This document shows positions 16,741-26,127 of a stretch of 64,000 bases of DNA, one piece after another. Origin of the DNA: CAYVOV01 sp964453525 (GTDB taxonomy: Bacteria > Chloroflexota > Dehalococcoidia > Dehalococcoidales > UBA2162); assembly GCA_964453525.1 (NCBI GenBank), contig CAYVOV010000019.1, forward strand, positions 1 to 64,000, written 5' to 3'. Position numbers and translations under genes: made by a program. The notes beneath the pieces were generated by a model, which ran no database searches, was not told the origin of the DNA, and was given only the letters and a program-made list of their open reading frames with translations. Position 1 is the stretch's first letter; every line of letters starts with the position of its first letter.

Positions 16741-17649
16741 TTGGATGTCTTGCACCTGTTGTCGGTTTCACTCTATGAAGGGCTGGCATATGGTTTCGTG
16801 GCAATGGGTGTATACCTCACCTTTCGTGTGCTTGGCTTCCCTGACCTGACAGTAGACGGCAGCTTTCCACTCGGCGGTGCTGTTGCGGCTGTTCTTATTG
16901 TGAATGGTGTTAATCCCTGGCTGGCAACACTTGCCGCTCTGGTAGCAGGTCTTATTGCCGGAATGGCAACCTCACTGCTGAATACCAAACTCAGGATAAG
17001 CGCTCTGCTTTCCGGAATACTCATGATGGTCGCCCTGTACTCTATTAACCTCATAATTATGGGGCGGGCAAATACCCCGTTACTCCGCGAAATAACGGTT
17101 TTCGAGCATGCCGCTATGTTTCTGGGTATAGAGACGGGAATTACCCTGTCAATAATCTTCCTGGCTATTCTTTCAGTCATTACCCTTGCTTTTCTTAACT
17201 GGTTCTTGCGTACCGATATCGGGCTGGCACTGAGAGCAACCGGCGATAACGAGCAGATGGTGCGTGGCCTGGGAACCAACACGGATATGACGACGATTCT
17301 CGGGGTTTCCTTATCAAACGGACTGGTGGCTCTGGCTGGTGCCCTGATAGCCCAGAACCAGGGAGTGGCTGACGTGGGCATGGGAATAGGAATGATAGTT
17401 ATGGGACTGGCATCGGTGATTATCGGCGAAGGAATTTTCCGTCCGCGCGGTATTAGTTTCATCCTTCTGGCGGTATTCGGCGGTACATTTGTTTACCGCC
17501 TGTTTTTAAGTATTGCCCTCCGGTATAACTGGGTGGCACCGAGTAACTTAAAACTGCTTACCGCTCTGCTTGTCATCATTGCCCTGACAGTCCCGTACCT
17601 ACAGAAAAAGTTGCGTCACGAGTGGGTGCCGCCGGCAGTGAGGATGTGA
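16741..17649 (+). CDS. ABC transporter permease (TrpY-like)
   Basis: 302 residues with about eight or nine transmembrane helices, matching branched-chain/COG4120 type permeases (GLAYGFVAMGVYLTFRVLGFPDLTVDGSFPLG split over the first helices; GLALRATGDNEQMVRGLGTN is the cytoplasmic coupling region). It starts at TTG with GGGAGG ten bases upstream. It is the second gene of a three-gene transporter operon and should form the channel. Confidence 0.85.
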   Translation: MDVLHLLSVSLYEGLAYGFVAMGVYLTFRVLGFPDLTVDGSFPLGGAVAAVLIVNGVNPWLATLAALVAGLIAGMATSLLNTKLRISALLSGILMMVALYSINLIIMGRANTPLLREITVFEHAAMFLGIETGITLSIIFLAILSVITLAFLNWFLRTDIGLALRATGDNEQMVRGLGTNTDMTTILGVSLSNGLVALAGALIAQNQGVADVGMGIGMIVMGLASVIIGEGIFRPRGISFILLAVFGGTFVYRLFLSIALRYNWVAPSNLKLLTALLVIIALTVPYLQKKLRHEWVPPAVRM

Positions 17650-17665
17650 CGGAAGGTAATTATTA

Positions 17666-18493
17666 ATGAGTGAAAATAACGTTCTGCTGCAGCTAAGAGA
17701 GGTGCGTAAAATATTTTCCAGATGCACTATTGATGAAGTGGTAGCACTGGAAAATATCCGGCTTGAAGTTAATAGCGGGGACTTCATTACCATTATAGGC
17801 AGCAACGGTGCCGGGAAGACAACTCTACTTAATATTATTGCCGGTGTTTACCCGCCGGAAAGAGGTGGCAGCATTATTATCGGTGGCAAAGATATCACCG
17901 GCTTCAGTGAAGACAGACGTGCCAGGTACATCGGCAGGGTATATCAGGACCCTCATACCGGCACTGCCGCTAAAATGACGATAGAAGAAAACCTCTCTCT
18001 TGCCCTCCTCCGTGGGCAAAGGCGCGGACTGCGTATCGCAACAAGTAAACAGCGCCGCAGGCAATTCCGCGCTGAACTGGCTCCGCTGGGACTGGGGCTT
18101 GAGGACAGGCTTACCACCCTGGTAGGTACGTTGTCCGGCGGACAGAGGCAGGCTCTGGCTCTTGTAATGGCTACGCTTAGCAATCCCTCAATGCTTCTTC
18201 TCGATGAGCATATTGCCACGCTCGACCCGAACACCGCCCGGATAGTACTGGAGCTAACCGAGATGATTGTCCAGCGGGAAAAAATGACGGCAATGATGGT
18301 TACCCACAATATGGAGATTGCCCTGCGTTACGGCAACAGGCTGATTATGATGCATAAGGGCAGGATAATAGTCGACTTGAATCAGGGGCAGAGAAGTAAT
18401 CTCACTGTCAAGGACCTCATAACCGCTTTCGAAAGAGCCAGTGGCGAGCAATTCGCCGATGATAGCATACTCCTCACCACACCTGACGCTTAA
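17666..18493 (+). CDS. ABC transporter ATPase (TrpZ-like)
   Basis: 275 residues. Walker A GSNGAGKTT, signature LSGGQRQ, Walker B MLLLDEH and switch His in VTHNM are all present, so it should hydrolyse ATP to drive the preceding permease. It belongs to the COG1101 type found with COG2984/COG4120. Its stop codon directly abuts the stop codon of the convergent NTPase gene, with no room for a separate terminator. Confidence 0.9.
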   Translation: MSENNVLLQLREVRKIFSRCTIDEVVALENIRLEVNSGDFITIIGSNGAGKTTLLNIIAGVYPPERGGSIIIGGKDITGFSEDRRARYIGRVYQDPHTGTAAKMTIEENLSLALLRGQRRGLRIATSKQRRRQFRAELAPLGLGLEDRLTTLVGTLSGGQRQALALVMATLSNPSMLLLDEHIATLDPNTARIVLELTEMIVQREKMTAMMVTHNMEIALRYGNRLIMMHKGRIIVDLNQGQRSNLTVKDLITAFERASGEQFADDSILLTTPDA

Positions 18494-19597
18494 TCACACG
18501 TTAAAAAGGAAGGTGACTATATCGCCGTCCTGGACAGTGTAGTTTTTCCCCTCCAGGCGCAGCAGCCCTTTCTTTCTGGCCTCGGCAATGCTGCCGCACT
18601 TCAGCAGGTCATCATAGCTGATAACCTCCGCCCTGATAAATCCCCTCTCCATGTCCGAATGGATTTTACCGGCGGCTTTTAAAGCATCGGTGCCGCTCCG
18701 GATAGACCAGGCTTTTAGCTCGGAAGAGGCAGTGGTAAAAAAGGATATCAGTCCCAGCAATTCATAGGATAGCCTGATGATACGGTCGACTCCCGGTTCT
18801 TTTATTCCGTAGTCGGCTCGCAGCTCCTCAACGGCGTTACCGTCAAGCTGGCATATTTCCATTTCCAGCTCTCCGCATATCGTGGTAACGCGGCACTTTT
18901 TACTTGAATATTTGGAGTTCAATTCCGACGCCTGTGATTCCGCCTGAGGTATATCTTCTTCTCCGATATTTACAACTATCAGTAACGGCTTGGCAGAGAG
19001 TAACTGATAGCCGGAAAGAGCTCTTGTTTCCTCGGCGGTCAGATCCAGTTCCCGAACGGGGATATCCTTTTCCAGCGATTCCTTAATCCTCATTACTATC
19101 TCTTTCTCTCGTTGGAGTGCGGCGCGTTCGGGTGGTTTAGCGCCTTTCAGAGACTCGTCTATCCTGGTTAGCCTTCTTTCTAGCAGTGCCAGGTCGGAAA
19201 AGGTAAGCTCAAGGTTCATATTGGCAATATCCCTCTCCACGTCAAGGCTTCCTGCAATATGGGGGAGGGTGTCATCCTCGAAAGCGCGTACCACGTCAAT
19301 AAGAGCATCCACATTGCTGAGCTTGGTCAGCAACTGGCCGCCGATACCTCTGTCCTGAGCCATATCTTTGACAGAAGCGCCAGTATCAATGTAGGTCACT
19401 GAAACGGGGACTACCTTATCCGGTTTAACCATATCGACTAGCACGGCCAGACGGGGTTCCGGTACTTTCGCCGTACCGATATGAGCGGGGCCTTCTCGCG
19501 AATATTTTCCCGTATCATCTTCCACGCCGATTAACGAACGAAAAATGGTTGTACGGCCGCTTTTAGGCAGTCCTATGATGCCGATATCAACACTCAT
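18494..19597 (-). CDS. ychF: YchF/OLA1-like P-loop NTPase with TGS domain
   Basis: 367 residues. The N-terminal P-loop is GLPKSGRTT (9-17), a variant of the usual GxPNVGKS. A helical middle (LLERRLTRIDESL) and a C-terminal TGS-like domain (RGFIRAEVISYDDLLKCGS, then DGDIVTFLFNV) follow the YchF plan. The usual specificity loop near NVxE reads VVNIGEED. It is therefore a YchF relative, possibly a divergent subgroup. YchF binds ATP and associates with ribosomes in other bacteria. AGGAGGG lies upstream of the ATG. Confidence 0.75.
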   Translation of the reverse strand: MSVDIGIIGLPKSGRTTIFRSLIGVEDDTGKYSREGPAHIGTAKVPEPRLAVLVDMVKPDKVVPVSVTYIDTGASVKDMAQDRGIGGQLLTKLSNVDALIDVVRAFEDDTLPHIAGSLDVERDIANMNLELTFSDLALLERRLTRIDESLKGAKPPERAALQREKEIVMRIKESLEKDIPVRELDLTAEETRALSGYQLLSAKPLLIVVNIGEEDIPQAESQASELNSKYSSKKCRVTTICGELEMEICQLDGNAVEELRADYGIKEPGVDRIIRLSYELLGLISFFTTASSELKAWSIRSGTDALKAAGKIHSDMERGFIRAEVISYDDLLKCGSIAEARKKGLLRLEGKNYTVQDGDIVTFLFNV

Positions 19598-19637
19598 TAG
19601 CTTTCAAGACCCTCCTTTCCTGACAGGGGGGCGACTG

Positions 19638-19859
19638 CTAATGCCCTGACTTGATTATATCTCTGGCATGTTTAATGGCCAGTTCTCTTTCGTTTTTTGT
19701 CAGCTTCTCGTTAGCGGCAAGCTCGAGTAAGGCAAGGAGAGCCTCACGGGTACCTATGTTTCCGATATATTTGATGGTATCAGAACGTACTTTGGCAGGC
19801 AGCACCATATCGGTAGCAACATCAATCAGCTTTCTCAGTTCATCAGGTTTTTCAGCCAT
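19638..19859 (-). CDS. Small HEAT-like helical protein
   Basis: 73 residues from the ATG at 19859, which has AAAGGAG eight bases upstream. It is all helical, with IGNIGTREALLALLELAANE resembling one HEAT/armadillo hairpin. It lies 40 bp upstream of ychF on the same strand and is probably co-transcribed with it. No defined function. Confidence 0.6.
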   Translation of the reverse strand: MAEKPDELRKLIDVATDMVLPAKVRSDTIKYIGNIGTREALLALLELAANEKLTKNERELAIKHARDIIKSGH

Positions 19860-20210
19860 TTTCTTTCTCCTTTTAGCTCTCAACATACGGGCGAGGAGAT
19901 ATTTCACCAAATATTTTACTCCTTGTACGGTTATTCTTCAATGATTAGCTTTGATAAGGGTGGAGGGTGAAAATTAATATTATTAAAAAGAAGAAGCCTT
20001 CATTCAACCAGAGCACAGTACCATCCCTTTAAAAGCTTGACAAGTTATTCCCGTGAAGTTAAAATTAACCTCAACAAATGGCTTTTCAAGCACTTATTGT
20101 TATCCCATTCTTAGAATCTTCCATAGCCAAAGACCTCACATAACATTGTGGAAAATTGCCATCTGGTGATGCTTATATCCAAGTAAAATAAGCCTCAAGG
20201 AGCAGTGTTT
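19860..20210. other. Divergent intergenic region
   Basis: Between the HEAT-like gene (minus) and pntAA (plus). It holds the promoter at 20037 and the pntAA ribosome site; no other gene is seen. Confidence 0.5.
20037..20065 (+). promoter_or_regulatory. Sigma70-type promoter for pnt operon
   Basis: TTGACA, a 17-base spacer and TAAAAT: a perfect -35 and a near-consensus -10, about 145 bp before pntAA. This leaves a leader of roughly 140 bases in which I see no known riboswitch. Confidence 0.6.
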
Positions 20211-21332
20211 ATGAAAGTAGGGGTACCTAAAGAGATTGTCTCAAACGAGCGCCGGGTAGCATTGGCTCCGGACATTGTCAAAAAGCTAACTGATGCTGGT
20301 GCAGAAATATTAATTGAAAAAGGGGCAGGTGAATCTGCCTCTTTGCTTGACAGCATGTACCAGGAAGCCGGCTGTAAAATCGTAAGTGATGCCGCAACCG
20401 TATACAAAGACAGCGATGTTATCCTCAAAATTCAAAAGCCGGAATCGGCAGAAATAGATATGCTTAAAGAAGGGCAGATAATAATTTCTTTACTTCAGCC
20501 ACTGGTCAACAAAGACCTGATAAAGCAGCTAGCGCAGAAAAAAGTCACCAGCTTCAGTATGGATGCTATTCCCCGTATTGCCCGTGCCCAGAGGATGGAT
20601 GCCCTTTCCTCGCAGACCTCTATCGCCGGATATAAAGCTGTTTTAATCGGTGCAATGAAACTGGGCAAGTACCTGCCGATGATGATGACGGCTGCGGCTA
20701 CGATGCCACCGGCTAAAGTGCTGGTGCTGGGTGCTGGTGTTGCCGGGTTGCAGGCAATTGCCACAGCGCACCGGCTTGGAGCCGTGGTGGAAGCCTTCGA
20801 TGTCCGCCCTGTCGTCAAAGAGCAGGTCGAGAGCCTTGGCGCTACCTTTATCGAGCTTGAAGAGGTGGGAGAAGATACCGAAGATGCCGGTGGCTACGCC
20901 AAGGAGCTTTCCGAAGACCACGCTCAGCGGGAGAGGGAATTGATACAGAGACATGTGGAAGGGGCTGATATCGTTATCACTACAGCCCTTATCCCGGGAA
21001 GAGTCGCCCCGATTCTTGTCACTAAAGAAGCGGTTGCCGGGATGAAACCCGGCTCGGTCATTGTTGACCTTGCCGCGGAAACAGGCGGCAACTGCGAACT
21101 TACCAAGCCGGGTGAAGAAATAGTTGAAAACGGTGTCATCATATCCGGCCCGCTGAACCTCGCCAGCGATATGGCAATGACGGCAAGCCAGCTATATTCC
21201 CGTAACATATCAGGCCTGTTGCTACAGATGATCAAGGATGACCAGATAAACCTGGACTTCGAGGACGTTATCATCAACGACTGTTGTATAACTTACCAGG
21301 GTGAAATCAGAGGCCGATACAAAGGCGAATAA
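20211..21332 (+). CDS. pntAA: NAD(P) transhydrogenase subunit alpha part 1
   Basis: About 373 residues; the NAD(H)-binding soluble subunit of proton-translocating transhydrogenase. It opens with VGVPKEI and NERRVALAP, carries VLVLGAGVAGLQAIATA as the dinucleotide fold and a QREREL segment typical of the family. The membrane part is on a separate gene, so this is the three-subunit type, not the fused E. coli form. The ATG at 20211 is chosen over a GTG at 20205 because AAGGAG lies nine bases upstream. First gene of pntAA-pntAB-pntB. Confidence 0.95.
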   Translation: MKVGVPKEIVSNERRVALAPDIVKKLTDAGAEILIEKGAGESASLLDSMYQEAGCKIVSDAATVYKDSDVILKIQKPESAEIDMLKEGQIIISLLQPLVNKDLIKQLAQKKVTSFSMDAIPRIARAQRMDALSSQTSIAGYKAVLIGAMKLGKYLPMMMTAAATMPPAKVLVLGAGVAGLQAIATAHRLGAVVEAFDVRPVVKEQVESLGATFIELEEVGEDTEDAGGYAKELSEDHAQRERELIQRHVEGADIVITTALIPGRVAPILVTKEAVAGMKPGSVIVDLAAETGGNCELTKPGEEIVENGVIISGPLNLASDMAMTASQLYSRNISGLLLQMIKDDQINLDFEDVIINDCCITYQGEIRGRYKGE

Positions 21333-21393
21333 ATAATAGAGAAAGATATTAAGTACAGGTAAGAAGAACTGGCATTATAAGGAGATACACAAT

Positions 21394-21684
21394 ATGGACC
21401 AAGAATATATATTTTTACTCTATGTTTTTGTTCTTGCTATGTTTGCCGGATATGAGGTTATTACCAAAGTGCCACCAATCCTGCACACGCCTCTAATGTC
21501 CGGCGCCAACGCTATTTCCGGTGTTTGTCTGATTGGTGCAATACTAGTTACCGGACCAACCGGAGATGATGCAGTTACGGCAAGCATTACTCTAGGCATG
21601 ATTGCTGTGATTATGGCCACCATCAATGTGGTCGGCGGCTTTATGGTAACCGACCGCATGCTGGCAATGTTCCGAAAAGAATGA
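21394..21684 (+). CDS. pntAB: NAD(P) transhydrogenase subunit alpha part 2
   Basis: 96 residues with three membrane helices; it is the membrane part that is fused to the soluble domain in two-subunit enzymes. The conserved block KVPPILHTPLMSGANAISG is intact. It works with PntB to form the proton channel. AAGGAG precedes the ATG. Confidence 0.95.
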   Translation: MDQEYIFLLYVFVLAMFAGYEVITKVPPILHTPLMSGANAISGVCLIGAILVTGPTGDDAVTASITLGMIAVIMATINVVGGFMVTDRMLAMFRKE

Positions 21685-21698
21685 TAGGAGTGTAGATA

Positions 21699-23096
21699 GT
21701 GGAAGGTACACCGATTTATAGTTTAATAGCATATCTCATCGCCGCCATCCTCTTCATCGTCGGCCTGATGCGGATGAGCACTCCAAGGACGGCAAGAACG
21801 GGAAACATGTTAGCCGCCATTGGTATGTTAATCGCTATTGTGATTACCCTGCTCCTGAGGGAAGTGCTGAACTACACCTTGATTTTAATCGGCATTGTCA
21901 TCGGTGGCATCATCGGCGGCGTGGCAGCACGTACTGTCAAGATGACACAGATGCCCCAGATGGTGGGCATTTATAACGGCTTCGGCGGCGGCGGGTCCCT
22001 TCTTATCGCCGTAGCTGAGTTCATTCGATATGTCAGTTCAGGACAGGGCATGACAGTACTCAACTCTGTAACCATCGTTATCACCATCCTGATAGGGTCA
22101 GTTACCTTTTCAGGCAGCATGATAGCTTTCGGTAAGCTCCAGGGATTGGTTCCCTCAAGACCTGTGACCTATCCGATGCAGAATATCTGGAATGCAATTA
22201 TATTTCTGGCAATCCTGGCAGCAATGATATATCTGATAGTGGTACCAGGCAATACTGCTATAATGATAGCTCTGGTGGTGGTCACCCTGATACTTGGCGT
22301 CCTGCTGGTTATACCGATTGGAGGCGCCGATATGCCGGTGGTAATTTCACTGCTTAACTCCTATTCCGGATTGGCAGGATGCGCCGCCGGATTCGTCCTT
22401 GGTAACATGTTCCTCATTATCAGCGGTGCCCTGGTTGGTGCCGCCGGTTTCATCCTGACACGGATTATGTGCAAGGCGATGAACCGTTCTCTGGGTAACG
22501 TTATGTTCGGAGCCTTCGGTGCTGTAGTGCAGACAACAGGTGCCGCCGGTGAGGAGGGAGAAAAGGTTGTCAGAGAAGCCACTCCAGAGGATGTGAGTAT
22601 GCTGCTCGGCTACGCCAAGTCAGTTATCTTTGTCCCCGGTTACGGTCTGGCTACTTCGCAGGCGCAGCACCACGTGGCAGAGCTTGCCGGTATACTGGAA
22701 GAGAGAGGCATAGATGTAAAATATGCCATTCATCCGGTGGCAGGCAGAATGCCAGGACACATGAATGTCTTGCTTGCTGAAGCTAACGTACCATACGATA
22801 AACTCTATGACCTTGACAATATCAATAATGAGTTTGAAAGAACCGATGTAGCCATAGTGGTTGGAGCAAACGATGTCACCAATCCGGCGGCGCGTAACGT
22901 AGTGGACAGCCCTCTCTACGGTATGCCCATCCTTAACGTTGATAAAGCGAAGGCAATCGTGGTAATCAAGCGCAGTCTTTCCCCCGGCTTCGCCGGAATC
23001 GATAATCCGCTGTTCTATATGGAAAACACCATGATGTTCTTCCGTGACGGTAAACAGGCTTTCATCGAGATTCTTGAAGAAATCAAGAGTATGTAA
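21699..23096 (+). CDS. pntB: NAD(P) transhydrogenase subunit beta
   Basis: 465 residues from GTG with TAGGAG upstream and only 14 bp after pntAB. The N-terminal half has about nine membrane helices, including GGADMPVVISLLNSYSGLA. The C-terminal half is the NADP(H)-binding domain, with PGYGLATSQAQH, KYAIHPVAGRMPGHMNVLLAEA split by a helix, and VGANDVTNPAAR. Together the three subunits couple hydride transfer between NADH and NADP+ to the proton gradient, mainly supplying NADPH. Confidence 0.95.
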   Translation: MEGTPIYSLIAYLIAAILFIVGLMRMSTPRTARTGNMLAAIGMLIAIVITLLLREVLNYTLILIGIVIGGIIGGVAARTVKMTQMPQMVGIYNGFGGGGSLLIAVAEFIRYVSSGQGMTVLNSVTIVITILIGSVTFSGSMIAFGKLQGLVPSRPVTYPMQNIWNAIIFLAILAAMIYLIVVPGNTAIMIALVVVTLILGVLLVIPIGGADMPVVISLLNSYSGLAGCAAGFVLGNMFLIISGALVGAAGFILTRIMCKAMNRSLGNVMFGAFGAVVQTTGAAGEEGEKVVREATPEDVSMLLGYAKSVIFVPGYGLATSQAQHHVAELAGILEERGIDVKYAIHPVAGRMPGHMNVLLAEANVPYDKLYDLDNINNEFERTDVAIVVGANDVTNPAARNVVDSPLYGMPILNVDKAKAIVVIKRSLSPGFAGIDNPLFYMENTMMFFRDGKQAFIEILEEIKSM

Positions 23097-23117
23097 GACT
23101 AGAATTTACGCTGTGAT

Positions 23118-23148
23118 AAATCCCCTTGTTTAAACAAGGGGATTTTTA
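23118..23148 (+). terminator. Rho-independent terminator of pnt operon
   Basis: AAATCCCCTTGTTT pairs perfectly with AAACAAGGGGATTT and is followed by TTATTT. It starts 22 bp after the pntB stop. Confidence 0.85.
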
Positions 23149-23242
23149 TTTACAGGACAGACCGGGTGATTAGTAAAATCCTTTTAAGACTCGGAGCTCT
23201 TTCTGAATATTAGACACTGCCAGCCGACAGGTGATAGAACGG

Positions 23243-23287
23243 ATAGAGGGGCTTTCGGATAATTCCTCAAGCCCCTCTATTTATTGT
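23243..23287. terminator. Second strong hairpin, 12 bp stem
   Basis: ATAGAGGGGCTT and AAGCCCCTCTAT form a perfect 12 bp stem around a 14-base loop, followed by TTTATTG. It lies between pntB and the convergent zinc-ribbon gene and could serve both strands. Confidence 0.65.
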
Positions 23288-23338
23288 GCGGGTAGTGGCA
23301 GATGTAAGGCAGGAACCGCACGGAGCTAGATTGGCATT

Positions 23339-23575
23339 TTAATCAATTGAGCTGAATTCCAGGAGATTTTCGGCTTTCACCATCTCTTTCTGCTGTGCCA
23401 GCTGAGCCTCATATTCCTCGGCGGTGAGAGTCATAATCAGTTTGCCATCTGCCGTATGCGGCGCGCCGCATTGGAGGCAGATAATCTCGTCATGGGAGCG
23501 CAACACCTGCCCTCCGCATCTCTGGCAGATTTGGAGCCTTCTTGTTTCTGTGTTGTTACTGTGTACGGTATCCAT
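23339..23575 (-). CDS. Small zinc-ribbon protein
   Basis: 78 residues with a four-cysteine ribbon (Cys17, Cys20, Cys33, Cys36: CQRC and CLQC) and an acidic helical tail (TAEEYEAQLAQQKEM). It probably binds one zinc ion. AAGGGG precedes the ATG. It is one of several zinc-ribbon proteins in this window; no defined partner. Confidence 0.65.
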   Translation of the reverse strand: MDTVHSNNTETRRLQICQRCGGQVLRSHDEIICLQCGAPHTADGKLIMTLTAEEYEAQLAQQKEMVKAENLLEFSSID

Positions 23576-23784
23576 TAAACTAACCCCTTTTTAAAAATGT
23601 GCTAATATATCAGGACTTTTACTCTATTACTAGTTGCTGATTATGTAAATTATCCAAAGGCTAATATTCTCCGTCCATTGGTATCAAACCGACCGGACCA
23701 ATGAGTAACTACTCACGCTATCTGGCATATTACGTTGATGGAGATTTAATTGATTCGAATAAATGTACCGTATAGTTTTCAGCT

Positions 23785-24060
23785 TTAAGATGCGTAATCT
23801 ATAACCAGTTCGGTACCTTCCGGAGTTTCGTCTACATCAAGAATAATTTTATTAAGACTGGCCGCAAGTCCCGATTCTATTACAAGTACCCTTTTATCCT
23901 CACACTCGACAATACAATCTCCCGGCATTTCAATATCAATGCCGATACCCAGAACTCCTTCACCCCTGTCAAGAAGGCGCAGACATGCTTCCGGCCAGTC
24001 CACGTTTTCAGATAGCAGTTTTCTTAATTCATGCTTGGCACGTTCGGTAACACTTATCAC
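23785..24060 (-). CDS. HesB/IscA-fold protein lacking cluster cysteines, copy 1
   Basis: 91 residues. The start (MISVTERAKHELRKLL) and the overall pattern fit the HesB/IscA iron-sulfur biogenesis fold. However, the C-terminal CxC cluster ligands are absent (the end reads TELVIDYAS) and the remaining cysteines are not in ligand positions. It is unlikely to carry an iron-sulfur cluster in the usual way. A close paralogue sits at 42244. No iron-sulfur assembly genes lie nearby. Confidence 0.7.
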   Translation of the reverse strand: MISVTERAKHELRKLLSENVDWPEACLRLLDRGEGVLGIGIDIEMPGDCIVECEDKRVLVIESGLAASLNKIILDVDETPEGTELVIDYAS

Positions 24061-24481
24061 TCCTCCACCCCTTTGGTTATTAATATCGCAGTTTTATCGG
24101 TTGATTCGACCGTAATTGTAACTTCACTATATCAAGCAAATATAAAGATAAGCATAAAAATAATAAAGATTTCCTAAACATTTCGTTAAGGTTTTATAAA
24201 GCTGGCTTTTACCACACGTGGCGCGCTTCTCAGGAGACTTCGCGGAACTAATACTTGCATCATTATTAAATTATGTTCGTTTAATAACTTCTGTTTCCTT
24301 CAAACCGATATACACAAATATGATACCAATGGCACATTCACAATATACTTTTGAACGTTTAACAGGCGAAACTTAACTGTTACCATATTCATTGGTTCTT
24401 GTTTATCCTTTTCTAAAGCCGATTCTATCGGGTCATACACAAGACTACTCTAAAATCATATAATCGATTGGAGGTATAGTA
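24061..24481. other. Divergent intergenic region
   Basis: About 420 AT-rich bases between the HesB-like gene and the tubulin-like gene. It must hold both promoters. I looked for iterated sites of the kind that serve as centromeres for TubR-like proteins; only loose TTCGTT/AACGTTTAA-type matches are present. Confidence 0.35.
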
Positions 24482-25657
24482 ATGAAAATAGTGGTCATAG
24501 GTCTGGGACAGTGCGGAGGCAGGATTGCCGATGAGTTTGCCAAGTTGAATAAAAGAGCCTTGAGCCAGCGTGGCATCGAAATAGTGACCGGCTGTTTTGC
24601 CGTTAATACCGATGCTGCCGACTTGAGCGGACTGAGAAGTATCAAGCGTGATTTCCAGCACAGAATCATCATCGGCGGTCGGAAGACCGGCGGTCACGGT
24701 GTTGGTAAAATCAACGAAATGGGCGCTGAGATAGCCAGAGAAGACGCCGATAAAGTAATCGATGCTATCAGAACGACGAAAAGGTTCTATGAGACAGACG
24801 CTTTCCTGCTGATAGCCAGTTCCGGCGGCGGTACCGGCTCCGGTTCGCTACCGGTGATGACGCGACATGTCAAGGAGCGTTATTCCGATAAACCGGTCTA
24901 TGCTGCCATCGTTCTTCCTTTTGAACATGAGGAAACAACAGAAGAAAGGACGATATACAACACCGCCACCTGTCTCAAATCTACCTACTCGGCCGCCGAT
25001 GCGGTATTTCTGATTGATAATCAGAGATACATCAGGAAGGATTCCTCGCTCAGCAACAACCTTTCAAAGATTAACTCACTTATTGCCGAGCCCTTTTATG
25101 GAATCCTCTGTGCCGGTGAAGAGAAGAAACCCAAATATATCGGGGCGAAACTGCTCGATGCCGGCGATATCATGCAGACGGTAGTCGGCTGGACGGTACT
25201 TGGTTACGGCACTTCACAGCTGCCGATGTTCCGGTTTTTAAACGGAAACAGGAACGACTTCGATAGTAAAGGTAAGGAGACCCAGAAAGGCATCCAGGCG
25301 ATGGATGCGGCGATAAGTGAATTATCACTTAATTGTAATCCTGAAGATGCCAGGAGAGCTCTGTATCTCGTCTCGGCTCCGTCACGGGACATGAATGTTG
25401 ACCTGGTTAAAGACCTTGGCGATTACCTGAGAAGTATCACTCCGCATGCCATTATCAGGAACGGTGACTACCCCAGGCAGAGAGGGGTGCTTGATGTCAG
25501 CGTGATTATGTCCGAACTCAGTGATGTTGAAAAAATCAGGGGCTACTATACGAGGTCGACTACCCTTATCCCGGCGATGAAGAAGAGAGAGCAGGAGACC
25601 GAAGACAAACTTAAAGAGCTGGAACATTCCTCTATAGATGTACCTACATTGGTATAA
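24482..25657 (+). CDS. Tubulin/FtsZ-superfamily GTPase
   Basis: 391 residues. The N-terminus MKIVVIGLGQCGGRIADEF is the nucleotide-binding start of the tubulin/FtsZ superfamily, and the signature SSGGGTGSG (113-121) is intact. NTDAADLSG follows, as in FtsZ/CetZ. The C-terminal half is unlike canonical FtsZ, and there is no FtsA-binding tail. It should bind GTP and may polymerise. The gene is followed by a winged-helix gene, not by division genes, so a CetZ- or TubZ-like role is more likely than being the main FtsZ. The ATG has GGAGG upstream. Confidence 0.85.
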   Translation: MKIVVIGLGQCGGRIADEFAKLNKRALSQRGIEIVTGCFAVNTDAADLSGLRSIKRDFQHRIIIGGRKTGGHGVGKINEMGAEIAREDADKVIDAIRTTKRFYETDAFLLIASSGGGTGSGSLPVMTRHVKERYSDKPVYAAIVLPFEHEETTEERTIYNTATCLKSTYSAADAVFLIDNQRYIRKDSSLSNNLSKINSLIAEPFYGILCAGEEKKPKYIGAKLLDAGDIMQTVVGWTVLGYGTSQLPMFRFLNGNRNDFDSKGKETQKGIQAMDAAISELSLNCNPEDARRALYLVSAPSRDMNVDLVKDLGDYLRSITPHAIIRNGDYPRQRGVLDVSVIMSELSDVEKIRGYYTRSTTLIPAMKKREQETEDKLKELEHSSIDVPTLV

Positions 25658-25696
25658 TCGGGACATAATAGTTATCGATATGTGGAAGGAGACCGC

Positions 25697-26050
25697 ATGA
25701 CTACTGTCGGAAATGCGATTGGGGAGAGACTGCGTAATTTAATTGAAAACACAAATGACAAGCATAATATACTTGAACTCCTGCGCTTTTTTGGCAGGCG
25801 ACCCAACACCAGATTTAACCGGCAGGCAATCGTGCTTACATCAAACAGTGCAAGAAAAACGGAAAGGGCACTGAAATACCTTATCGATATAGGGGCTGTG
25901 AGAGAGTATGATGAGAGCAATATCCTCACCTATGCACTGACAGATGAAGGATGGATGCACACCCTGGCGAAAGAGCTGGCAAATCTCGATTGGTCTCAAT
26001 TCAATATCACGCTCAGACAGGTCCTGCAGTCTCCGGGCGACCTTGTTTAA
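25697..26050 (+). CDS. Winged-helix DNA-binding protein after the tubulin-like gene
   Basis: About 117 residues from an ATG with AAGGAG upstream. The sequence (LLRFFGRRPNTRFNRQAIV, then KTERALKYLIDIGAVREY and a beta wing) reads as a winged helix. It lies 39 bp after the tubulin-like gene, with a strong terminator right behind it, so the two form a two-gene operon. The pairing recalls TubZ with the winged-helix adaptor TubR in type III plasmid partition, though there the order is reversed. It may equally be a simple repressor. Confidence 0.7.
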   Translation: MTTVGNAIGERLRNLIENTNDKHNILELLRFFGRRPNTRFNRQAIVLTSNSARKTERALKYLIDIGAVREYDESNILTYALTDEGWMHTLAKELANLDWSQFNITLRQVLQSPGDLV

Positions 26051-26066
26051 GGTATAGCCAAATAGA

Positions 26067-26109
26067 AGGTGGGCTTGAGGATTGTTCCTCAAGCCCACCT
26101 TTCTTTTTT
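26067..26109 (+). terminator. Rho-independent terminator
   Basis: AGGTGGGCTTGAGG and CCTCAAGCCCACCT form a perfect 14 bp stem with a six-base loop and a TTCTTTTTT tail. It ends the tubulin-like/winged-helix operon. Confidence 0.9.
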
Positions 26110-26127
26110 AAGCCGCCAGAGAAATTC

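Noticed and set aside
16773..17462. 229-codon minus frame in the permease gene
   Set aside because: Its Ile/Arg/Ser-rich composition is the usual shadow of a membrane-protein gene.
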